Source: Silvibacterium acidisoli
GTDB lineage: Bacteria; Acidobacteriota; Terriglobia; Terriglobales; Acidobacteriaceae
Direction: 5' to 3'
DNA: 64,000 nt
NCBI GenBank assembly: GCA_022870745.1
Contig: CP085323.1
Span: forward strand, 930,001 to 994,000
The stretch's first letter is position 1; the number at the start of each line of letters is the position of its first letter. The notes below the pieces were generated by a model. The model ran no database searches and was not told the origin of the DNA. It was given only the letters and a program-made list of their open reading frames with translations. Below are positions 22,963 to 30,153 of this stretch, piece after piece. A program made the position numbers and the translations under genes.

Positions 22963-25674
22963 CTACGGTCTGCCATCCTGTAGTTGAAGTTCAACCCGTT
23001 GGATCTGCTCCAATGCTTTAGTCCGTGCATCTTCGCCCTCCTCCGGTGCCTTCATTGATTTGACTGTTGCAGAAAGGCTCTCCACCGATTGCATAGCGTC
23101 GGCGTATCTTTGTTTGAAGGCCGCAAGCTCCTCTGCAGCATTCTCCGGGTGATACGTCAGGCGGTCGCCCGTCTGGCTGGCGAGGATGAGCGGATCGGGT
23201 GGAGCAGCAATCGGGTATAGATTATTCAGCTCGTCGTAGGCCATCTGGAGCCGCTGGAGCGAGCCGGCAAAACCATTCTGAATTGCAGAGTGATTCACGG
23301 ATGCAGCGGAATGGTGCAGCCTGATCTCGACTGCCTGATGGACTGAAAACTCGGGCGTACGAATAACCGTAGTCATCGTCTGCCCTTCAAAACGCCAGCC
23401 TGTGGCATTTTCATTTCGCCCGACAAAGTCAAGCTTTGTATTTCCAACTGTGACCGAATCAGGCGGCCAGCTTGCGGGCAAGCGGAGTTGATAACTTCTT
23501 TGCTCAGGCATTCCAGGATAGCTTCCCTTCACCGGGTCGATATGAACGACCAGATCTCCCTGATCCTGCTGCGTGTCGATCGTCGTCCAGGCAGCTACAT
23601 CGTTCTTGTAATCCTCTGCATGGCCATCGTCTTCATACAGTGTGTAGGTCGATGCCTTATCGCTTGCAGGAGCGTAAGCCTCAATCAACAGCGGGTCTAC
23701 AGGCTTCTGTCCCGTGTACTGCATGGGCGGCTGCATCGGAATGATTGCACCGGCCCGAACAAAAACCGGGATCTGGTCAATGGAGTAGCTTCGCTGCACT
23801 TCCATCGGACCGTGGAAGTGCTTCCCTGTCCAACGCTCGATCCAGTCACCTTCGGGGATCCACAACTTCACCACAGCCAGCTGTGTCTTCGGGTCGGCTG
23901 AAGTGACCACGGGCGCCACGATCATCTGACTTCCGAACATATATTCACTCTTGCTTTCGTATGCAGCGTTTTCCTCTGGCCACTCATAATAGAGCGGGTG
24001 CAGAAACGCTACTCCAGAATCATAGGTATGACGTGCCTCCGTGTAGAGGTAGGGCTCCATTGCATAACGAAGATGGAACGCGCTCTTCATTATGTCGGAG
24101 TATGGTTCCGGATATGCCCAGATCCGGCGTTCCGCGCTTGCATTCTTGGTCGTATGTGTACGCAGGATAGGACTGAACACGCCGAACTGAATCCAGCGTG
24201 TGTACAGTTCCGGATCCACGGCTCCCGGCATGTGACCGCCAATGTCATGGCTCCAGTACGCATAGCCAACATTTGCCGCTGTTGCGGTGAACCATGGCTG
24301 AAACGCCAGCGAATCCCAGACTGAAACGGTATCCCCTGAAAAACCGATCTGATACCGGTGATTCCCTAAACCTCCCCAGCGGTGAAACAGCAGCGGTCGC
24401 CTGCCTTCACGCTCCTGATCGGTGAAGTGGACATAGTTGAGCCACCAGGTAGGGTTCAGGCCTGCCACCTTGGTCGTCTTCTCCTGCTGCCAGTCAAGCC
24501 ACCAGAAGTCTATGCCCTGCTTCTCTAAGGGGTGATGCAGCAGGTCCATATAGTTTTGTGCGTACTTCTTGTCGGTGATATCGAATGGCACATATCGCTT
24601 CGTCGCCGGATCAATGCCCATCGCGCGCGCCATCTCGGGATATGGCTTTTCAAACGGCTGCACACCGGAGGCAGGATGAAGGTTCAGTGTTGCCTTCAGA
24701 CCTTCCTCCTGCAAATGACCCAAAAACTCTTTCGGGTCGGGAAAGAGCAGAGGATTCCATGTATACCCTGACCAACCCAGGTTGTTCTCCGACTGATCGG
24801 TCTCATGCTTTGCTTCCAACTGAGCTTTGTTCAGATGCCAGTCCATGTCGATGACCAGCACATCGAGCGGTACATCGTTGTTGCGGAAACCGCTAACCAG
24901 GTTGTCGAGTTCCCGATCGCTGTATGCCCAGTAACGCGACCACCATGCCCCGAAAGCGAAGCGTGGCGGCAGAGGGATACGGCCTGCCACCTGCACATAG
25001 TCCTGCAGAGCCTGTTTGTAATTGTGACCGTATCCGAAGAAATACCAATCCTGCCGTTCCCCGGCGGCCCGCGGCATCACCCACGGCCACGGACTTTTCT
25101 CGCCTTGCTTGAACTCGAAATTCGTCGAGTCGAAGAGGTTTCTGTCCGAATCGTCCACCAGCGTCCAGCCGGCACGTGAGAGCAGCCCCTGCTCCATCGG
25201 AGATTTCAGGACACTGCCCCGGGCTCCGTCGAGCGTTCGTGTTGTGCCCAGCAGGTTCTTCGTATCCTCCATCCCCGGATGCCACTGGATTGAATTACCC
25301 TCGAATTTCAACGTGATCGTGAGGTTCTCGGGCGCAAAGCGGCCGTCCGATCCAGATGCAGGGTGATAGTCGAGATGCAGGGCGGAGGTATCCAACACGA
25401 CTCTCGACTTCGAGTGATGCTGTGTAAACCTGGGTACGGGCATGCGCCGGTTGATAAACACCAGCGAGGCATGGTCTTCAAAATGTTTGTCCGCCGCCCA
25501 CTCGAGGCGAATCATCTGAGGCGTCAGCACTGTAAACCGGGCGTGACCTGCTACAACCACAGCAGCAGGGTCAGCAACAGGGTTGTCTGTCCCCGTAGCT
25601 TGTGCGGACGCGGACTGACAAGACGCAATAAGACCAGCGCAGAAAAAGATTCCCACCCGAAACAACGGCTGCAC
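22963..25674 (-). CDS. Secreted glycoside hydrolase family 31 (alpha-glucosidase/alpha-xylosidase type)
   Basis: Exported alpha-glycosidase of 903 residues. A signal peptide (residues 1-25, ending ASAQA) is followed by a beta-sandwich N-domain, the GH31 barrel (FGAWWSRYWAYSD, LVIDMDWH), and C-terminal beta domains. The nucleophile is the Asp in WWLDWQQE (near residue 392) and the acid/base the Asp in FSGDTVSVW (near 447). About 100 extra residues at the C-terminus look helical (LQRLQMAYDELNNLY, LSATVKSMK) and lie outside the core. GTG start with GGGG 6 nt upstream. A LacI regulator gene lies 196 nt upstream on the same strand and is the likely controller. Exact substrate is not determined. 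Confidence 0.88.
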   Translation of the reverse strand: MQPLFRVGIFFCAGLIASCQSASAQATGTDNPVADPAAVVVAGHARFTVLTPQMIRLEWAADKHFEDHASLVFINRRMPVPRFTQHHSKSRVVLDTSALHLDYHPASGSDGRFAPENLTITLKFEGNSIQWHPGMEDTKNLLGTTRTLDGARGSVLKSPMEQGLLSRAGWTLVDDSDRNLFDSTNFEFKQGEKSPWPWVMPRAAGERQDWYFFGYGHNYKQALQDYVQVAGRIPLPPRFAFGAWWSRYWAYSDRELDNLVSGFRNNDVPLDVLVIDMDWHLNKAQLEAKHETDQSENNLGWSGYTWNPLLFPDPKEFLGHLQEEGLKATLNLHPASGVQPFEKPYPEMARAMGIDPATKRYVPFDITDKKYAQNYMDLLHHPLEKQGIDFWWLDWQQEKTTKVAGLNPTWWLNYVHFTDQEREGRRPLLFHRWGGLGNHRYQIGFSGDTVSVWDSLAFQPWFTATAANVGYAYWSHDIGGHMPGAVDPELYTRWIQFGVFSPILRTHTTKNASAERRIWAYPEPYSDIMKSAFHLRYAMEPYLYTEARHTYDSGVAFLHPLYYEWPEENAAYESKSEYMFGSQMIVAPVVTSADPKTQLAVVKLWIPEGDWIERWTGKHFHGPMEVQRSYSIDQIPVFVRAGAIIPMQPPMQYTGQKPVDPLLIEAYAPASDKASTYTLYEDDGHAEDYKNDVAAWTTIDTQQDQGDLVVHIDPVKGSYPGMPEQRSYQLRLPASWPPDSVTVGNTKLDFVGRNENATGWRFEGQTMTTVIRTPEFSVHQAVEIRLHHSAASVNHSAIQNGFAGSLQRLQMAYDELNNLYPIAAPPDPLILASQTGDRLTYHPENAAEELAAFKQRYADAMQSVESLSATVKSMKAPEEGEDARTKALEQIQRVELQLQDGRP

Positions 25675-25870
25675 GTATTACCCCATTTCTCGTCAGTTTT
25701 GCCTGCTTCTCAAACTGCTCGCGAGTTGCAGAAATCAAGATTGTGGAATGCTTCGTGACAAGGCAAAGAGCATTCGCAGGCTTGCTATTCGTATTGTCCG
25801 TCAGCACGCCCGGATTTACGAACTGCCGGTGTAGCGAAAAGGCAAATCACAGGATCCTTTCCAGGTTGCG

Positions 25871-26890
25871 TCAGACGCGCTTGCTGCGTTTGGCGACGCC
25901 TACCGGTCCGGTGCTTTCACGCACTTTCAATTCCGGCTTTACCGTAAAGCAACGACCTTTGCGATCCACGTCTTCCTTTGTGTAGTTCAACGCTTTCAGG
26001 CATTCATCTGCCAGGCGCCTCCGTGGAATACGAATGGTGGTAAGCGCGGGCTGTAGAACTTCAGCCATGAGAACGTCATCGAGGCCGATGACAGAGACAT
26101 CACCAGGAACGCTCAAGCCCAGTCGATGCAGTCCGCGGACGGCGCCGAAGGCCGTCATATCATTTGCCGTGAGAATGGCCGTCGGCTTGATGCGGCTTTT
26201 CATCAATGTAAACAAGGCCTGTTCTCCACCAGCGATGCGGTAGTCGCCGCCAGTTACCAACTCTTCCCGGTAGACAAGATCCGCCGCCTCAACCGCTTTC
26301 CGAAAGGCCTTCAGCCGATCGGCGGAGGTCTTCAAACCTTCGATGCCGCCAATAAAACCGAGCCGCTGATGTCCCAGCAGGCAAAGGTGCCGTACCGCCT
26401 CCAGGTATCCCGCATTGAAATCGACGGCGACGTCACTACAGCCTTCTTCCGCCACACGGCGATCTACTGTAACTAACGGGATGCGGTGGCGGAACAGTGC
26501 ATCCACCTTTTCAGTATCAAACTCCGAGCCCATGAATACGACGCCGTCGACCTGTCTCATCAACATGCGGCGAACATTCTTCTCTAGCTTCTCTGGAGAC
26601 TCCGAAACCGTGACCAGCACCTCATGGTCAATTTCCGTCATGAGTTCTTCAAATATGCCGAGAAACTCCGCGTAGAACGGATTCGTGATGTCAGGGATTA
26701 CCAGTCCATAAGTCTTACTGCGTCCATACTTCAAAGTTGTCGCGGAAGGGTTGGGGATGAATTTCACATCCTCCAGGATCTTCCGCACCCGCGCTGCAGT
26801 CTTCTCACGGACCAGTGGCGACCCGTTGATGACACGGGAAACGGTAGCACTCGATACACCCGCTCGCCGGGCAATGTCCCGCATGTTCAT
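25871..26890 (-). CDS. LacI-family transcriptional regulator
   Basis: Sugar-responsive repressor of 339 residues. The N-terminal HTH is canonical (MRDIARRAGVSSATVSRVIN, with the hinge FIPNPSATTLKYGRSKTYG), followed by the periplasmic-binding-like effector domain (LVIPDITNPFYAEFL, VDGVVFMGSE, AILTANDMTAFGAVRGL, VSVIGLDDV). It lies directly upstream of the GH31 gene in the same orientation and probably controls it. A TACCGGTA-centred dyad 58 bp upstream of the ATG could be an autoregulatory operator. Confidence 0.92.
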   Translation of the reverse strand: MNMRDIARRAGVSSATVSRVINGSPLVREKTAARVRKILEDVKFIPNPSATTLKYGRSKTYGLVIPDITNPFYAEFLGIFEELMTEIDHEVLVTVSESPEKLEKNVRRMLMRQVDGVVFMGSEFDTEKVDALFRHRIPLVTVDRRVAEEGCSDVAVDFNAGYLEAVRHLCLLGHQRLGFIGGIEGLKTSADRLKAFRKAVEAADLVYREELVTGGDYRIAGGEQALFTLMKSRIKPTAILTANDMTAFGAVRGLHRLGLSVPGDVSVIGLDDVLMAEVLQPALTTIRIPRRRLADECLKALNYTKEDVDRKGRCFTVKPELKVRESTGPVGVAKRSKRV

Positions 26891-26943
26891 AGCAACTACA
26901 AAACTATCTCAGTTCTGCCAACTTCTCTCGCTAAAAATACCGT

Positions 26944-26961
26944 TTGATACCGGTACCTTCT
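26944..26961. promoter_or_regulatory. LacI-type operator-like dyad (GATACCGGTACC)
   Basis: The 8-bp perfect palindrome TACCGGTA (26948-26955) has the central CG-containing dyad typical of LacI-family operators. It sits in the 74-bp gap between the LacI start and the end of the upstream gene. Autoregulation is inferred from position. Confidence 0.45.
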
Positions 26962-26964
26962 CCG

Positions 26965-27711
26965 CTATCCTCCCACATCTGTCTCTGCTGCCCTGCCCCC
27001 CTCGGGCTCGTTCAATTTACCAATGACGGTGAGGAGCCACCCTATGACATACAACACATAGCCGGCAATCGTGAAACCCTGCAAAAAACGATCTCCTGAC
27101 TGCTCAGCCTGCCTGGCAACCGAGACCGCCTCTAACGCAAAGGCAGGGACCGCTTGCGCAAACAGGGTAACGTCCTTGTGAAACTTTTCCAGGTGCGAGA
27201 TTTGATCTGGACTCAACGGCCGGGCGTTATCGTCCGTCGAGTTCGGCAGGGAACCCACGTTTTCCCGGTCGGAGTTAATTGCAGTTTGCGCATCCCTGGC
27301 TACTTTCCTCAATCCCTCGGTCTTCTTACTGTGAGGGACAGCGCCAAAGATTTCATCAGCATCGTAGAGCTCGCTGTCTAACAACATCGACACACGCATG
27401 TCAGCGGCGAGACCAGCGCGCGCTTGTAAAATATCGTTCGGCCGCTGCGCGAAGGTTTGCGTGGAGATCCGATCTCCGTTTCCAGTCCAGGCTGTATCAG
27501 CAATTCTGTTTGAAAGCTCAATAAGCCTTGCACAGTCGTCGCTTGTCGCCTCAACCGCCCTGATGCCGGCCAGAAGGTTTTTCTCTCTCTCCGAAAGGTA
27601 TTCCTTTACCGAGAACGTGACGAACAGGATGGTGGCGCCCCACACAGAGACACCTCGATAGTGCCTTTTGAAATATCCCTTCAACCGATCTTTTCTTAAG
27701 ACCGCATCCAT
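26965..27711 (-). CDS. Hypothetical two-helix membrane protein
   Basis: Not recognised. The 248-residue product has a basic N-terminus, one helix near residues 21-38 (VSVWGATILFVTFSVKEYL), a polar helical middle of about 170 residues, and a second helix near 212-232 (FTIAGYVLYVIGWLLTVIG). This suggests a membrane protein with a large soluble loop, possibly sensing. It lies 74 bp upstream of the LacI gene on the same strand, but nothing links the two functionally. No domain family can be named from the sequence. Confidence 0.6.
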   Translation of the reverse strand: MDAVLRKDRLKGYFKRHYRGVSVWGATILFVTFSVKEYLSEREKNLLAGIRAVEATSDDCARLIELSNRIADTAWTGNGDRISTQTFAQRPNDILQARAGLAADMRVSMLLDSELYDADEIFGAVPHSKKTEGLRKVARDAQTAINSDRENVGSLPNSTDDNARPLSPDQISHLEKFHKDVTLFAQAVPAFALEAVSVARQAEQSGDRFLQGFTIAGYVLYVIGWLLTVIGKLNEPEGGRAAETDVGG

Positions 27712-28089
27712 TACCGATCTCCGCTACGGGATTCGGGCCTACCCAGGATTCCCTGCCTTCAAGTGCAAGCTTCTCGCCGTCTTCAGCATGCAGTTCGAAA
27801 AAACCATCGCGCCGTGAGGACGAAACTATACACCTTTCAAGCGCACAACGAATGCCCGTTGCCAGCTCTTCACCTCTCGCAATGACGAAAAAACAGGCCT
27901 GTAAGGCCATGCAACTGTCTGCCTGGATCTACTGTGGAAACACCCGTGACATCGTGCCGAGCATCCAGTACCAGCCCTCAAGTGCCAATGTAGGGAATAT
28001 ATCCGCCAAACAATCGGCTCTTCGTTGAACTTTGTAATCGAAGGGAATTCAAGCTGATAGGTTTGGATTACCAGTCAGGGATACGAAAT
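27712..28089. other. Intergenic region upstream of the condensation-domain gene
   Basis: This 378-bp stretch holds the promoter regions of the two divergent flanking genes. A 48-codon plus-strand frame (27882-28028, MTKKQACKAM...) is open but has no ribosome site and no recognisable feature, so it is not called. No strong hairpin is seen. Confidence 0.4.
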
Positions 28090-29352
28090 ATGAACGCATC
28101 GATTACAGACAGGCACAGTGCAAGCCTTGAGCACAAGCTTCGTAGTCTCGATTCTTTTGAAGAGTTCTTCTTTTACATGGAGCAGGTTTCTCCCGCACTG
28201 CATTGCCAGATGGTTCACTTCACCGGTTCAGTTGAGGAGGGGCGATGGAGAAAGGCATGGGAGGACCTTCATTTTTATCACCCCTTGCTGCATACCCAAC
28301 TTTGCAAAGAACCAGGTGAGCGTCCTTGCTTCGTTAGAAGCAAGGGACTGGCTCCCATCTCCGTCATCGATTCGCACCCGATCCAGCAGATGACTACATT
28401 TCTTGAGGCCGAACTGGCCAAGCCCTTTCAGTTCAGAGAAGGCCCATTGGTTCGCGCAGCGATTATCCGCGGACCAAACGAGAGTCTCGTGGCCGTTCTC
28501 GCTCACCACAGCTTGTACGACGGGATGGGATCTCTACTTCTGTTACAGGATTTGCTTCGCGCCGCCAGTGGTGCTTCCAGGCATTCGTCGGTCGGAGCAT
28601 GGACCTCACTGCGCGACGCCGTTGGCAGCCCAGACCGCGGGGGATATCGAAAAGTGTTGGGCGACGCTGAGTGGGAAAAGCAAAACGATTACGAAACAGT
28701 GGATACTCGCGTGTACACGCGGTATCTCAAGCTCAGCAGCGAACTGACTTCAGGCATTGAGCAACGAGCTCGAGTAGAGGGAACCACGCCGCACGGTGCC
28801 CTGATGGCAGCCATGCAACTGGCAGGGGGCCGAACTCGCGCCGAATGGCTTAGAGATGGGTTGTATTGCAACACACCGCACGATGTCAGGCGAGCCCTTC
28901 CCAATGCGAACAACCTGCCCGGGATGCTCACCATTCCGCTGATCACCTTCCTGCGGCCGGCCGGGGATCGTCCCTTCTGGGAAATGGCTCGGGAATATCG
29001 TGCCGATCTAGCTCAGCCCCGTAGCGCAGAGGCTAGACTAGCCTTCGTCCGTCAGATGGACGAACTTACAACGGATGAGCAGACTCCCGCTGCATTCTTG
29101 CAGCGGTTGATAAAAAGCCCGATACAGTACGAACTAATGATTACGGACTTTGCTGCATACCGCCCGGTTGTCGATTATGGCGATCTTCACTTGAAGGCCA
29201 TTGCCACAGGAAATAACGGAGGCGCGACGCAGACGCAGACGATCGGCGTCTGCACCCTGGATGGATCGATGAATCTGACACAAATCAGCAAACAGCCTAT
29301 TGAACATTTACTCGAGAGCGCCCGAGAGATTCTGTCCAAGGCCTGCTCTTAG
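28090..29352 (+). CDS. Stand-alone condensation-domain-like acyltransferase
   Basis: Member of the condensation/CoA-dependent acyltransferase superfamily. The active-site motif HHxxxDG is intact as HHSLYDG (His139, His140, Asp144, Gly145). The N-terminal half (FEEFFFYMEQ, LHCQMVHFTGSVEEG, then HPLLHTQL) follows the family opening, where the protein grades 'FxxxxxLxGxLdxxxLxxAwxxlxxxHPlL'. At 420 residues it is a single domain with no adenylation or carrier domain attached or nearby, so it is not part of an NRPS line here; PapA5-like ester or amide formation is an alternative. The start at 28090 is preferred because CAGGGA lies about 8 nt upstream; a TTG at 28063 is possible. Substrate unknown. 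Confidence 0.75.
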   Translation: MNASITDRHSASLEHKLRSLDSFEEFFFYMEQVSPALHCQMVHFTGSVEEGRWRKAWEDLHFYHPLLHTQLCKEPGERPCFVRSKGLAPISVIDSHPIQQMTTFLEAELAKPFQFREGPLVRAAIIRGPNESLVAVLAHHSLYDGMGSLLLLQDLLRAASGASRHSSVGAWTSLRDAVGSPDRGGYRKVLGDAEWEKQNDYETVDTRVYTRYLKLSSELTSGIEQRARVEGTTPHGALMAAMQLAGGRTRAEWLRDGLYCNTPHDVRRALPNANNLPGMLTIPLITFLRPAGDRPFWEMAREYRADLAQPRSAEARLAFVRQMDELTTDEQTPAAFLQRLIKSPIQYELMITDFAAYRPVVDYGDLHLKAIATGNNGGATQTQTIGVCTLDGSMNLTQISKQPIEHLLESAREILSKACS

Positions 29353-29498
29353 CCTGTCCTCGATCGACTGAAAAACGCGACTTCAGCTTTACGGACAGAG
29401 ACGCAGCGCGCTCAATACACACAGCTAAGAGATCGAAGTTGTTTCCCCTCCGAAGAGATTAGAACGGCAGCATGAGAAGCGACATAATCCAAAGCCGG

Positions 29499-30035
29499 CT
29501 AGTTTTTCCCCAGAACCACCAGGACTTTGGCGACTGCTGAGCCCAGCCTTCGAAGCCTGTGCTGCAGTGCGGCGTCGTAGGTTGCACAATCTCCAACACT
29601 CAGAGTGATCAACTGATCTGCAACGGCTACCTCGACTCGTCCTTGAAGAACATAGAGAAATTCCTGTCCGACGTGGTCAGGAACATCATGATCCAGAAAG
29701 GTACGCCCCGGCACAACAATGTACGAAGCAAGAGGACGCGACGCTGATCCAGCGATGAGCGCCTCGATGAGATAAGTACCCGCATCTCCCGTGGTAATTC
29801 TCTCCGACTGGCGGACGACTGTGATCTCGTGTTCGTTCGCCTTTTCGCCGAACAACTCCGCCATCCCAACCCGGAGCGCTCTCGCAATCGCTTCGAGCGT
29901 CGCAAGCGATGGCGCTTTCTCGCCGGTTTCGATTCGAGAAAGATGCCCTTTATGTATACCGACTGATCCGGCTAGCGCCTCCAGCGTCAAACCGTTCTTT
30001 CGTCGAAGATGGCGAATTCTGCTGGGAACTGACAT
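29499..30035 (-). CDS. XRE-family regulator with C-terminal cupin domain
   Basis: Transcription factor of 178 residues. The N-terminal Cro/CI-type HTH is clear (IRHLRRKNGLTLEALAGSV, HKGHLSRIETGEKAPSLATL). The C-terminal ~90 residues form a cupin-2 fold (VPDHVGQEFLYVLQGRVEVAVAD, then LSVGDCATYDAALQHRLRR). Such proteins often sense small metabolites. The start is placed at ATG 30035 just before the HTH; a TTG at 30068 would add 11 residues. It is divergent from aceE, and a perfect 30-bp dyad lies between the two, so it probably regulates itself and aceE. Confidence 0.87.
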   Translation of the reverse strand: MSVPSRIRHLRRKNGLTLEALAGSVGIHKGHLSRIETGEKAPSLATLEAIARALRVGMAELFGEKANEHEITVVRQSERITTGDAGTYLIEALIAGSASRPLASYIVVPGRTFLDHDVPDHVGQEFLYVLQGRVEVAVADQLITLSVGDCATYDAALQHRLRRLGSAVAKVLVVLGKN

Positions 30036-30074
30036 GAGCTTAGTATCGCCCAGATGGGCATCGGACAAAATAAC

Positions 30075-30104
30075 GCCCTATGGACAACTTGTTGTCCATA
30101 GGGC
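30075..30104. promoter_or_regulatory. Perfect 14-bp-arm dyad between the XRE-cupin gene and aceE
   Basis: GCCCTATGGACAAC (30075-30088) and its exact complement GTTGTCCATAGGGC (30091-30104) flank TT. The dyad lies in the 118-bp divergent intergenic region. Arms of this length with a 2-nt centre are typical of a homodimeric HTH operator; the adjacent XRE-cupin protein is the obvious candidate binder. Confidence 0.75.
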
Positions 30105-30153
30105 TATCGTCTGTAGAGAACGCTTCGGTAAAGCGAATTTGCAGGAGATGAAC

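Noticed and set aside
27882-28028. 48-codon plus-strand frame before the condensation-domain gene
   Set aside because: No ribosome site, no membrane helix or motif, and composition not distinctive.
29791-30153. N-terminal extension of the aceE frame across the regulator gene
   Set aside because: It overlaps the divergent XRE-cupin gene and the dyad, and has no AceE similarity; the start at 30154 has a ribosome site.
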